Positions 47,806-56,404 of a stretch of 64,000 bases of DNA are shown here, one piece after another; within the stretch, counting starts at the first letter, position 1; the number at the start of each line of letters is the position of its first letter. Origin of the DNA: Thalassoglobus sp. JC818. GTDB lineage: Bacteria > Planctomycetota > Planctomycetia > Planctomycetales > Planctomycetaceae. Below the pieces are notes generated by a model. The model searched no databases. It was not told the DNA's origin and saw only the letters and a program-made list of their open reading frames with translations. Made by a program: the position numbers and the translations under genes. The stretch spans positions 1 to 64,000 of the forward strand of contig NZ_JBFEFI010000014.1 of assembly GCF_040717535.1 (NCBI RefSeq), written 5' to 3'.

Positions 47806-48284
47806 TTTTCGCCCCGAACAACTCATTCAGTTGAAACTTCTTTGATGCCAGAAAACTTCCCGATGTGACTTCGCAAATTTGCATTTGCGAACGAAGCATT
47901 GCTCGGAAGAAGTCTGTTTTTTGCAAGGTTTGAGAAACCGTAAACGCGACCAGTTGCGCTGAAGGTACGCGCTCACCACGGTTGATCTGTTTCCTGTCGG
48001 GAGAAGGGTACGTGTGGAGCTATGTTGATTCGTTCATGTTCGAATGTTCAGAGTTAAGAATTTCCGTTCTCTTGTGAGAAAGTGCCGGAAAAGATTGGGA
48101 TAAATCGGGGCGAAATACGTATATCACCATAGAGCTTTTAATACACAGCTTCAGCAACCTCGCACAGAGAGACGTTGATCTATTGAATTGATCTGTTCGC
48201 TTGATGTTGCTGACGAGCACTCCTTGCTCGACCGAATTCCCTCCTTATTTTTCTCTTATTCTACTGCTTCGAAGAGGTGTTGAG
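47806..48284. other. Intergenic region with one perfect palindrome
   Basis: About 480 bases hold no supported gene. A perfect inverted repeat TTCGCAAAT-TTGC-ATTTGCGAA lies at 47870-47891, without a T tract. It could be a regulator site or a weak 3' structure for the dioxygenase gene. The rest is AT-rich and probably includes the promoter for the mini membrane protein at 48285. Confidence 0.45.
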
Positions 48285-48497
48285 ATGACTTCCCATGTGT
48301 TTGCAGCCGTTGCCGGTTTTGTGGTTGCATTGTCAACCATGGACTGGATTTCCGAGTTTCGTACCATCCTGATGTCAGGCGGCATTGGTTTGCTGGTCCT
48401 TGGAATCGTGGCTTGGGGGCTGACCGTCCGTAAGCAGCGACGACGTCAGTTCCTGCAATTGATGTCGGAATACGCAGACCGCCACGCTGCTGCCTGA
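48285..48497 (+). CDS. 70-residue single-pass membrane protein
   Basis: A small frame starts at the ATG at 48285 with AGAGGTG seven bases upstream. It encodes two hydrophobic stretches (about 5-20 and 30-48) and a basic tail VRKQRRRQFLQLMSEYADRH. No family is recognised. A strong terminator follows about 50 bases after the stop, which supports this being a real transcribed gene. Confidence 0.65.
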   Translation: MTSHVFAAVAGFVVALSTMDWISEFRTILMSGGIGLLVLGIVAWGLTVRKQRRRQFLQLMSEYADRHAAA

Positions 48498-48544
48498 TTT
48501 CCGATGATGTCACACGACTTCGGTCGTGACATCAATGCGTAAAG

Positions 48545-48582
48545 AAGAAGCCGGAGGAAATTCCTCCGGCTTCTTTTGTTTT
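48545..48582 (+). terminator. Intrinsic terminator after the small membrane protein gene
   Basis: The perfect stem GAAGCCGGAGGAA/TTCCTCCGGCTTC, with a minimal loop, is followed by TTTTGTTTT. On the opposite strand the hairpin is also followed by CTTCTTTAC, so it may also end the alcohol dehydrogenase transcript arriving from the minus strand. Confidence 0.85.
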
Positions 48583-48655
48583 GAGATTCAGTTGCACAAT
48601 CTAAATTGCCAACGGGCTCGAGCAATTCGTCCTGACGTGGTCACCGAATCAACGA

Positions 48656-49699
48656 TTACTCAGCCCCGTTGGGTTGAATGATGACTTTCATCGCTCCGGG
48701 TTCTCCCTGATAGAGACGATCGAAATAGCCGGGGCCTTCTTCCAGCGATGCTTTCGCTGTGATGAGCGGTTCGACTTTAATGTCACCCCGTTCGAGGAGA
48801 TCGATACATGCCGGGTATTCGCCATTCGAGGCACAGCTTCCATAAATCGAAAGCTCTCGTGTTACAATGGCTTGCAGCGGCATTTCAACTTTGGGAGCCA
48901 GATTTCCGACGAGAGTGATTGATCCGCCCTTACGTGTGGCTTGAATGGCGGTATCAATCGTGGCAGATGCGCCGACAACTTCAATCGCCGCGTCAGCGCC
49001 CTTTCCATGAGTGAGGTTCTGAACCTGCTCGACCACGTTGCCATCTTTAGCGTTGATGGTGACGTCTGCTCCGAGTTCTTTCGCCAGCTTCAATCGATTG
49101 TCATCGAGATCGACAGCGACGACTTTCGCGCAGCCTTTGAGTCGAATTGCTTGAATGACCAACAGGCCAATCATTCCACTCCCGACAACCAATGCAGTAT
49201 CGCCGAGGGAGATTGGAGTGCGATTTGCGGCATGCACAGCGATGGAAACCGCTTCGATCATCGCTGCGTGTTCGAATGGCAGGTTCTCTGGAATCTTGTA
49301 GAGGATGTTTTGCGGAACAGCGACGTATTGAGCAAACGCACCGTGCCGACGGTACTCTCCACAAGAGACACCCAGCACGGTGCGGTTGTCACACAGGTTG
49401 ATGGAACCTGATCGACAGAACTGGCACTGTCCGCACGAAACTGTCGAGTCGAAAGTGACACGATCGCCGATGTTGAATCCTTCGACTTCCGGTCCGAGTT
49501 TCGTGATCACGCCAGCTGCTTCATGCCCCATGATTAGCGGCGGAATGCGCCTGCCGCTGCTGCCATCGTATCCGTGGATATCACTTCCGCAGATTCCACA
49601 AGCCCGAACTTCAACCAGTACGTCACGATCCCCGATTTCTGGTTCAGGCATTTCGGTGACTTCGAGGTGTTTGTATTCAGTGAGCAGCATGGCCTTCAC
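48656..49699 (-). CDS. Zinc-dependent medium-chain alcohol dehydrogenase
   Basis: This 347-residue protein starts at GTG 49699 (AAGGAG, then six bases); a 15-codon longer frame lacks this support. Features are the catalytic-zinc Cys37 in CGICGSDIH, the GHE motif (about 58-60), structural-zinc cysteines at about 89, 92, 95 and 103, and a Rossmann nucleotide motif (VVGSGMIGLLVIQA) followed by VDLDDNRL, which favours NAD. The family oxidises alcohols, commonly sugar alcohols or sorbitol/threonine types. The exact substrate is not evident. A terminator shared with the opposite gene follows. Confidence 0.9.
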   Translation of the reverse strand: MKAMLLTEYKHLEVTEMPEPEIGDRDVLVEVRACGICGSDIHGYDGSSGRRIPPLIMGHEAAGVITKLGPEVEGFNIGDRVTFDSTVSCGQCQFCRSGSINLCDNRTVLGVSCGEYRRHGAFAQYVAVPQNILYKIPENLPFEHAAMIEAVSIAVHAANRTPISLGDTALVVGSGMIGLLVIQAIRLKGCAKVVAVDLDDNRLKLAKELGADVTINAKDGNVVEQVQNLTHGKGADAAIEVVGASATIDTAIQATRKGGSITLVGNLAPKVEMPLQAIVTRELSIYGSCASNGEYPACIDLLERGDIKVEPLITAKASLEEGPGYFDRLYQGEPGAMKVIIQPNGAE

Positions 49700-49882
49700 G
49701 GCGTTCTCCTTGGTTGAAATCGTCGATCCAATGGATCGTGGCACGAATGAATATTATCTGAGCTTGTGAAGCTCTCTTTTGCAAATTCGCATGAGTCAAG
49801 ATTGCTCGAAGCTGCATCAAACCGTACAGAAAGCGGTCCAAAAACGAAAGAATCGACCAGTTTCTGCCGCAGATCGTCCACC
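49700..49882. other. Upstream region of the alcohol dehydrogenase gene
   Basis: This is non-coding sequence between the alcohol dehydrogenase start and repeat copy 2. No gene is seen, and it is the likely promoter region for the minus-strand dehydrogenase. Confidence 0.4.
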
Positions 49883-49968
49883 TAGAGCAAGTTGCTCTTA
49901 CCTATGCACTCGCTTGCACTGTTTCATAGATTAAGATGCTGAGCTTTCTCGTGCGAGATCGTGCATAC
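49883..49968. repeat. Dispersed palindrome-ended repeat, copy 2
   Basis: This is the inverted relative of the element at 19869-19954. The palindrome TAGAGCAAGTTGCTCTT (49883-49899) stands at one end and CTCGTGCGAG near the other, with the middle TGCACTCGC-TTGCACTG also shared. The two copies differ at roughly one base in five and lie 30 kb apart in opposite orientation. Both sit in a gap next to the 3' end of a minus-strand gene. Confidence 0.75.
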
Positions 49969-50180
49969 AAGATCAGAAAATGCTCTTATTGGGTGAGCAG
50001 GGCATTCCTCACAGGCACGTATCAACTGATACAGCTCGGAGGATGATCGTATCGAAGCGGACTCACGTCAGGGCGAACAAAGATTTGCTGAAAGCTGCAA
50101 AATCAGCAAATTGACAATGAAGAATATCTCCTTCGCAATTCGTTCTCAGTCTTTAAAGATGAGGATACGCCACGGTGACT

Positions 50181-51143
50181 TCAATTGCCGTTCGATCTGC
50201 CATTTGTGGTGCAATCGACGAGGCTGCTTTCACTGCAGATCGGGTCATCAACGGATTCAATCTGGAGAGTAAGGTGGTGAATCCGATATCGGGACTTCAG
50301 TAGCTCGGTGATCTCGCGGAGCATTTCTCGATGCGAACATTGAGAATCGACAACAACGTGTGCTGACAAGGCAGTGAGGCCACTTGAGATTGTCCAGACA
50401 TGAAGACAGTGGACGCCGTGGATATTCGAAAGTGACTGCAAATGAGATTCTATATCGCTCACGTCGATATCATTGGGAGCGTATTCCATCAGCACTCGGA
50501 TTGCTTCACGAACGAGATTCCATGATGAGACGAGGATCAGCAGGCAGACAATGACCGAAATCAGTGGGTCGACCCAGTTCCATTGAAAGAAGTAGATGAG
50601 GACAGCTGCCAGGATCACCGCGACACTACCGAGAGTGTCTCCCATCACGTGCAGCCATGCTCCTCGCATGTTGAGATCGTGCGTGTGTCCGCCATGAAGA
50701 ACTTTGAGTGAAATGAGATTGACGACGAGACCCCCGATTGCGATCCAAAGCATCGGGCCACCGAGAATCGGTTGCGGGTCCATGAATCGTTCCCAGGCTT
50801 CGTGCATAATGCCGCCCGCCACGAGGAACAGCAGCGATCCATTAAATGCCGCTGCGAGAATCTCGGCTCTCAGATGACCAAATGTCTGCTGAGCGGTTGA
50901 GGTTCGACTCACCATCCAAGCTGCGAACAGGCTGATGGCCAGAGCGGTCATGTCCGAAAACATATGCCCCGCATCTGCAAGCAGCGCAAGTGACCCGGTC
51001 CACAGACCTCCAAACAGCTCTGCAAGGAAGTAGATGAAAACCAGAGACATCGTCACGGACAGTCGACGCGTCTGATCGCTTGCAGAGTGAGAATGGTGGT
51101 CGCACTCGGATTTTGAGTCGAGTTGCACGGAACAGTCAGTCAT
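50181..51143 (-). CDS. Cation diffusion facilitator zinc transporter (CzcD/ZitB-like)
   Basis: This 320-residue protein has a His-rich N-terminal leader (CDHHSHS) and six membrane helices. It has the two metal-site motifs of CDF transporters: D57-x-x-H60-x-x-x-D64 in ALLADAGHMFSD, and H165-x-x-x-D169 in WLHVMGDTLGS. A cytoplasmic domain follows (HGVHCLHVWTISSGLTALSAHVVV). CDFs export Zn2+ (or Cd2+/Co2+) by proton antiport. The gene starts 36 bases after the PQQ-propeller protein gene in the same direction, so they are probably co-transcribed. Confidence 0.93.
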   Translation of the reverse strand: MTDCSVQLDSKSECDHHSHSASDQTRRLSVTMSLVFIYFLAELFGGLWTGSLALLADAGHMFSDMTALAISLFAAWMVSRTSTAQQTFGHLRAEILAAAFNGSLLFLVAGGIMHEAWERFMDPQPILGGPMLWIAIGGLVVNLISLKVLHGGHTHDLNMRGAWLHVMGDTLGSVAVILAAVLIYFFQWNWVDPLISVIVCLLILVSSWNLVREAIRVLMEYAPNDIDVSDIESHLQSLSNIHGVHCLHVWTISSGLTALSAHVVVDSQCSHREMLREITELLKSRYRIHHLTLQIESVDDPICSESSLVDCTTNGRSNGN

Positions 51144-51179
51144 AGAAAGTCGAATCAGGTTGATGATTTGAGTACGCAG

Positions 51180-52478
51180 TTACTGTGAATCACGCGACCT
51201 GATTGCATAAAGGGCGTCGTACGTCCGCAAATAAAGAGTTCCATTGGCGACAATCGGGGAGGCTGTGATCGGTTCGTTCATCTCGATCTCCGAAACGATC
51301 TCGAATTCCGGACCAGCTTTGAGGACCGTACAATGTCCATCTTTCGCACACCAGATCAAATGTCCATCCACGTAGATGGGGCTGGATCGATGCTGAGCGG
51401 TATGCGTGCGTTCGTAGTAGTGCTCTTTGCCGGTTTCCAAGTCGCAACAGAAAACTCGACCGTCTTTGCGGAAGAAATAGACGAGGCCATCGTGAATCAG
51501 CGGAATGGAAACATCCGGCGTCTTGTCGAGAAACCATCGCAAGGCTGCGGGTTCTTCGGTGACATCGCCCTGCAGCGCGTCTGACACTTTCAAGGCAATT
51601 GTCGGACCCGCTTTCGCAGTGGGAATCACAATCGAGCCGTTGCTGATGCCGGGGGATGAAACGAATCGGAACGTTGGGTCGAATTTGCCAGTGTTGTAGG
51701 GTGACGGGCCGTTCAGTCCCTCAAATCTCCAAAGCTCTTTTCCATCTTCGAGGCTGTGACCAGCTGTGTAGTCAGCTCCATGAGTGACCAGGAACTGTGT
51801 CTCTCCGTCGTCATACAGAAACGGTGACGCGTAAGAGTGCTTGCATTCAAATTTTGCATCGCTGGGACGATCGACAGCCCAGATTTCCTCACCGGTTCTT
51901 TTGTTGAGTTTGATGATCTTGCCGACGGTGTAGTCGTCACGCATTGTCCCGTGGATCAGTTGCAGGAAGAGTGCGTCATCGTGCAGAACGGGCGTTGATG
52001 TCATTCCGAACTGGATATCAAACCTGCCATAACGATCCTGAACGTTGAAGTCCCAGACCGGTTCACCATCGACTGTGAAGCATGCGAGGTGTCCGGTCCC
52101 GAAGAAGATCCAGACCAGTTCGCCGTCAGTACAAGGGGAGGGCGATGCTGAGTTCCCCTCTCCTCCTCGAGCATCTTTGTTACCAGTTCCAACCTTGCGC
52201 TTCCAAAGAATCTCTCCGTCTGTCGAGAGTCCGAGCAAAACGAGATCGTTGCCTTCAATCGAGCTGACGAAGATTTTGTCATCCCAAACGACTGGAGTTG
52301 CTCCAGCCGGACCGGGAAGAGGAGTACGCCACACGACGTTTTCCGTCTGTGACCACTCCATTGGAATACCGGTCGCTGTTGAAACCCCGTCGTTCTGAGG
52401 TCCCCGCCATTGCGGCCAGTTTTCACCTACAGCAACCGAACAAACAAGAACAAGGAGATAGGGGCAAATTTTCGCCAT
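51180..52478 (-). CDS. Exported PQQ-like beta-propeller protein
   Basis: This 432-residue protein has a signal peptide (residues 1-18). It opens with NWPQWRGPQNDGVSTATGIP, a hallmark start of planctomycete PQQ-like propeller proteins. The repeated outer-strand motifs of BamB/quinoprotein-type eight-blade propellers follow, for example DGEILWKRKVG, DGEPVWDFNV, TGEEIWAVDRP and DGKELWRFEGL. No quinone-binding residues can be asserted. Such proteins are usually scaffold or putative dehydrogenase propellers. It precedes the CDF transporter, but a functional link is only suggested by co-orientation. Confidence 0.9.
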   Translation of the reverse strand: MAKICPYLLVLVCSVAVGENWPQWRGPQNDGVSTATGIPMEWSQTENVVWRTPLPGPAGATPVVWDDKIFVSSIEGNDLVLLGLSTDGEILWKRKVGTGNKDARGGEGNSASPSPCTDGELVWIFFGTGHLACFTVDGEPVWDFNVQDRYGRFDIQFGMTSTPVLHDDALFLQLIHGTMRDDYTVGKIIKLNKRTGEEIWAVDRPSDAKFECKHSYASPFLYDDGETQFLVTHGADYTAGHSLEDGKELWRFEGLNGPSPYNTGKFDPTFRFVSSPGISNGSIVIPTAKAGPTIALKVSDALQGDVTEEPAALRWFLDKTPDVSIPLIHDGLVYFFRKDGRVFCCDLETGKEHYYERTHTAQHRSSPIYVDGHLIWCAKDGHCTVLKAGPEFEIVSEIEMNEPITASPIVANGTLYLRTYDALYAIRSRDSQ

Positions 52479-52848
52479 TGCTTCAGTCCAGTCTGATTGT
52501 GATCGCTACTCGGATTGACGGTTGCAGCACTTGGAGGATGTGATCAATTGGTTATCCCAATGATCAATAGTGCCCCAACATATGGAAGGTTTACAAGCCG
52601 AATTGTGTTGAGTTGTGGTGATTCGTCGGGTGGAAAATTGTGGCAGTCAGGGGCTGTCGTTGGTACTCAAACAGCATTGTGTTTTGCGGTTTTGATCGAC
52701 GACAATAATGCCCTTCGAGGAGTCTGGCACCTTGCGAGAAGGTCGTCAATGGACCATGCTCTACGGAGCGAGAATTCAGACAGCCCGGTTGTGAACTGAC
52801 CGGGAACTCCCAGAATTCGAGAGGCAGTTTCCGAATTCGATTGTCGAA
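52479..52848. other. Divergent intergenic region without a supported gene
   Basis: About 370 bases separate the PQQ-propeller gene (-) and the MoxR gene (+). The short frames on both strands have unusual composition and no recognisable domain. Promoters for both directions are expected here. Confidence 0.4.
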
Positions 52849-53973
52849 GTGAACAGTAGATTGACTCTCGCTGAAGCCGATTCGTTTCAATTCATCGACG
52901 ATGGATTTCAAATGCCTGCAGAACAGCCCGATTCAGCGACTTTCGATTCTTTGGTGTCGCTGCGCGAGTCAATGAGTGAACTTCGGGACGAACTGCGGCA
53001 GGTTGTCGTTGGGCAAAGTGAGGTCATCGACCAGATTCTGCTCTCGATTCTATGCGGGGGGCACTCGCTTCTCGTCGGCGTCCCCGGGCTGGCGAAAACG
53101 CTCGTTGTGAAAGCGTTAGCCGAGACACTCGGGCTGACTTTTAATCGCGTTCAATTCACCCCCGACTTAATGCCAGCTGATATCACCGGGACTGAAGTTC
53201 TTCAAGAAGATCGGGAAACCGGACACCGCGAATTTCGATTCATCGAAGGACCGATTTTCGCCCAAGTCGTCCTCGCCGACGAGATCAATCGAACTCCTCC
53301 GAAAACACAAGCCGCTCTACTCGAAGCAATGCAGGAGCGGCAGGTCACAGCGGGGGGACACAAACATCTTCTTCCCTCGCCGTTTTTTGTGCTGGCGACA
53401 CAGAACCCAATCGAACAGGAAGGGACTTATCCACTTCCCGAGGCTCAACTCGATCGATTCATGATGGAGATTCGAGTCGACTATCCCAGCGAGAACGAGG
53501 AGCTGGAAATCGTTCGTCAGCAGTCGCGACGAAAGGCCGTCCATCTCAAGCAGGTGCTCTCGACTGAAGATCTTCTAAGGTTCGCCGAGACAGTCGATGC
53601 GATGCCGATCGCCGATCACGACGTCCGCTATGCGATCGCACTCGTCCGTGCTTCGCGACCATCAAACGCAGAAGCTGTCTCCGCCACGCAAAACTACATT
53701 CAATGGGGAGCAGGTCCCAGAGGTTCGGAGTGTCTCGTAGCAGCAGCCAAAGGGCACGCTGCGATTCACGGTCAGAGTTTTGCTTCGTATGAGAATATTC
53801 AAGCAGTCTTCAGGCCGGTTATGCGGCACCGAATCGTCCTCAGCTACAACGCCGAAGCAGATGGAGTCAGCATCGACGACGTTCTGGCCCAACTGATCGA
53901 ACAAGTTCCGCCACCGACGCAGGGGCCGGTTCAGAAAGTCTTTCAAAAATATCTCTCGAAATCAGAACGCTGA
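52849..53973 (+). CDS. MoxR-family AAA ATPase
   Basis: This 374-residue protein has the MoxR AAA core: QVVVGQSEVIDQIL, Walker A GVPGLAKT (77-84), FIEGPIFAQVVLADEINRTPPKTQAALLEAM with Walker B (140-146), and FVLATQNPIEQEGTYPLPEAQLDRFMM. MoxR ATPases act as chaperones that mature or activate VWA/BatA-type complexes. The start is GTG 52849; an ATG at 52912 is equally possible, since neither has a strong ribosome site. The DUF58 gene follows, the standard partner. The BatA/VWA partner gene lies 40 kb away at 10302-12824. Confidence 0.93.
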   Translation: MNSRLTLAEADSFQFIDDGFQMPAEQPDSATFDSLVSLRESMSELRDELRQVVVGQSEVIDQILLSILCGGHSLLVGVPGLAKTLVVKALAETLGLTFNRVQFTPDLMPADITGTEVLQEDRETGHREFRFIEGPIFAQVVLADEINRTPPKTQAALLEAMQERQVTAGGHKHLLPSPFFVLATQNPIEQEGTYPLPEAQLDRFMMEIRVDYPSENEELEIVRQQSRRKAVHLKQVLSTEDLLRFAETVDAMPIADHDVRYAIALVRASRPSNAEAVSATQNYIQWGAGPRGSECLVAAAKGHAAIHGQSFASYENIQAVFRPVMRHRIVLSYNAEADGVSIDDVLAQLIEQVPPPTQGPVQKVFQKYLSKSER

Positions 53974-54091
53974 GAACTTGATTGCTTTCGCTTCCGGTCG
54001 CATCTTTCGTCTTGTAATGGCTTGTGACTCCTCAACGGTGTGAAAGACTTCTCAATCACGAAGCTTTGAGTGGCTTCAAAAGAAGACTCAA

Positions 54092-55009
54092 ATGGAACAG
54101 CGACGAATCACTCCCGAGACGCTTTCAGGAATCGAGTCGCTGAAGCTGCGGACGAAAATCGTCGTCGAGGGACTTCTCAGCGGGAGTCATCGCGGACAGG
54201 ATCGAGGATTCTCCGTCGACTTCGCCGAACACCGAGACTATTCCCCCGGAGATGATGTCCGATTTCTGGATTGGAAGCTCTCGGGTCGACGTGACCGATA
54301 TTATGTCCGGCAGTTCGAGGACGAGAATCAACTGGCAGTGTCGATTGTGATCGACAACAGTGGCTCGATGACGTATTGCTCGCAGAGCTCGGAGATGTCA
54401 AAGCTTGAATATGCAATCACTCTGGCTGCTGCATTAATGTGGGTCACGTCGGAGCAGCGTGACGTGTCACGGCTGATGACATTCGACGGAGAACAGCATC
54501 TTGGCTCAATCTTCGGACGTGCTGGCTTACAGCGAGGGTTTGATGCACTTGAGGACATTCTGGAGTCAGCTACAGGTAGCAGCGATCAGAATTCTGAAGA
54601 TGACGAAAACTGGATCGGCTTAGGAAAAGCGGTCGAGCGCATTAGCCGACAGTCCGTTGTGATTCTGTTGACGGATGCTTTCGGGGATCTCAATTCGCTG
54701 AATCGAATTCTTGCGAGGCTTCGACAACTTAAGTGTGATGTGCGGCTTGTTCAGGTGATCGACCCCGCCGAAGCAACGTTCCCATTCGAAGGGAGTGTCA
54801 TGTTTCGGGATCTCGAAGGTGGAGGCGATCAGATTGCAGTCGTCGATGCCATTCGGTCCGGGTATCTGGCAGAGTTCGAACAGTTTCAACATCAGCTAGG
54901 CAGAATCGTGGGAGCCATGGGCGGAACACGCGTCGTGGTCGAATCGAACTCAGCATTCAATCATTCATTGCGTTGCATTCTCGAACGAGGAAACTCGAGT
55001 GGTCGATGA
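54092..55009 (+). CDS. DUF58 protein with VWA-like fold
   Basis: This 305-residue protein has the DUF58 signature GSHRGQDRGFSVDFAEHRDY followed by SPGDDVRFLDWKLSGRRDR, then a MIDAS-like D88-N-S-G-S92 (VIDNSGSMTY). Downstream, QSVVILLTDAFGDL continues the VWA-like fold. DUF58 proteins occur with MoxR ATPases, as here, in systems linked to envelope assembly and metal-ion insertion. The function is not established. The end overlaps the next gene by 11 bases. Confidence 0.9.
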   Translation: MEQRRITPETLSGIESLKLRTKIVVEGLLSGSHRGQDRGFSVDFAEHRDYSPGDDVRFLDWKLSGRRDRYYVRQFEDENQLAVSIVIDNSGSMTYCSQSSEMSKLEYAITLAAALMWVTSEQRDVSRLMTFDGEQHLGSIFGRAGLQRGFDALEDILESATGSSDQNSEDDENWIGLGKAVERISRQSVVILLTDAFGDLNSLNRILARLRQLKCDVRLVQVIDPAEATFPFEGSVMFRDLEGGGDQIAVVDAIRSGYLAEFEQFQHQLGRIVGAMGGTRVVVESNSAFNHSLRCILERGNSSGR

Positions 55010-56369
55010 TCAGATCGAAAGGCCGACTCGAATAAGTCTCGGTCAGTCCAACTGGTTGTTTGGCGGAGCGGTCTTCGTGATCATGTGGGCAACACTGATC
55101 GCTTATTATCAGTTCAAATTTGATCTGAACATCCCTCCTTCAACTTCCGGCGATGAAGTCGACTACGATTCATTGGGTTGGGAACTTGCACACGGACGCG
55201 GGTTTCGAGTCGATCTCAACGACCCGGAATTCCGAGAGCCATATGACGTCGCAGCCCAAACTAGCGAACGATTTCGGCTCCCTCATCGGGAAAGCGAGAT
55301 CAGTACGACGAGACCTCCGTTCTATCCATGGGCCATCAGCTACATCAACCGGTTGGTTGGTCGACAATTTTGGGGGACGCGTATTCTGGACGCAGCATTC
55401 GTCGCAGCGACGGGGGCATTGTTGGCGGTGTGTGTGCGGCAGGATTTCGGAATGACCGCTGCGGGGCTCTCGATCATCCTGTTTCTAGGAGTCGATGTTC
55501 GCACGCGACTCTACGGACGGGCCATTCTGACTGAAGCCATGGCGATGTTTTTCGTCTCATTGATTTGCGTCGTGATCCTGAAGTTACGCTTCCACAAATT
55601 TCGATCCCGCATCGATGACATTCTCTTTTCCGTTGCCATCGGTCTGCTCATTGGGTTCGCCGTGCTGGTCAGGACGCTGATGATTCTCTGGCTTCCGGGA
55701 ATCTGTCTGCTCCTCCTGCTCATCTGGATGCGTCTGGGATTCTCAGCAAAGCGGTCTGCCCTGCTGGTCGCCTGTGCGATGTCTGGAGTGCTTCTCGCCA
55801 TCGTTCCCTGGTGCGTTCGAAATATCGCAGTCACAGGAGAATTCATGCCCATGGGAACTCAAGGGCTCGTTCAACTTTCCGCGTCGTTTGGCGATGAAGT
55901 TTGGGAATCCGGCGGTGTCTGGCGAAACCTTGAGCACTCCGGATTCTTCGATGAAGTCGTCAGCGATGATCAGACGCCAGTCGAAAGAGAAGTCGCCAAA
56001 GCAAAGTGGAGTCGAACACAAGCGAAAGAATGGATCTTCCATCAACCGGGTCGTGCGATCGCTCTGATTCCGATGAAGATCAAAGAGGAGTTTCGGCCGA
56101 GAAACCTGACAGAGGCAGTCATCCTGTGCCTGTTTCTGCTCGGGATCTGGCCAGCACTCTGGACTTCGAGCGGAAGAGTTTGCTTGGCCTTGCTTGCGAT
56201 TAACGCAATCGCCATCGGCGCGACATGGTCCGTCGAAGGCAGATTCCTCGTGCCGGTGCTCTTGCCGATGCACTACGTCGCTGTCTTGGGAATTGTCTGG
56301 ATCGCGCTAATGATCCCATTCGCTCCACTGCAGAGAGTGTTCGCTCAGCGTCAAGTCCGTGAAGCCTGA
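54999..56369 (+). CDS. GT-C-type membrane glycosyltransferase (GT39/ArnT-like)
   Basis: This 456-residue polytopic protein starts at GTG 54999. The first extracytoplasmic loop carries the acidic GDEVDYDSLGWEL motif expected for polyprenol-phosphate-sugar-using GT-C enzymes, then ISTTRPPFYPWAISYINRL. About ten membrane helices follow. Such enzymes move a sugar from a lipid carrier to an acceptor on the outer side. The substrate is unknown. It is translationally coupled to DUF58 by an 11-base overlap, which is an odd pairing. Confidence 0.8.
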   Translation: MVDDQIERPTRISLGQSNWLFGGAVFVIMWATLIAYYQFKFDLNIPPSTSGDEVDYDSLGWELAHGRGFRVDLNDPEFREPYDVAAQTSERFRLPHRESEISTTRPPFYPWAISYINRLVGRQFWGTRILDAAFVAATGALLAVCVRQDFGMTAAGLSIILFLGVDVRTRLYGRAILTEAMAMFFVSLICVVILKLRFHKFRSRIDDILFSVAIGLLIGFAVLVRTLMILWLPGICLLLLLIWMRLGFSAKRSALLVACAMSGVLLAIVPWCVRNIAVTGEFMPMGTQGLVQLSASFGDEVWESGGVWRNLEHSGFFDEVVSDDQTPVEREVAKAKWSRTQAKEWIFHQPGRAIALIPMKIKEEFRPRNLTEAVILCLFLLGIWPALWTSSGRVCLALLAINAIAIGATWSVEGRFLVPVLLPMHYVAVLGIVWIALMIPFAPLQRVFAQRQVREA

Positions 56370-56404
56370 CAGTTCTGTGGATACTCAGTAGACAAGTAAG
56401 ACGC

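Noticed and set aside
25187-52821. Shared short string CCCAGAATTCGAGA at about 25190 and 52808
   Set aside because: Only about 14 bases match and the flanks differ, so chance is the likeliest explanation.
52515-52911. Overlapping short open frames between the PQQ-propeller and MoxR genes
   Set aside because: No domain, weak or no ribosome site, and frames on both strands of similar length.
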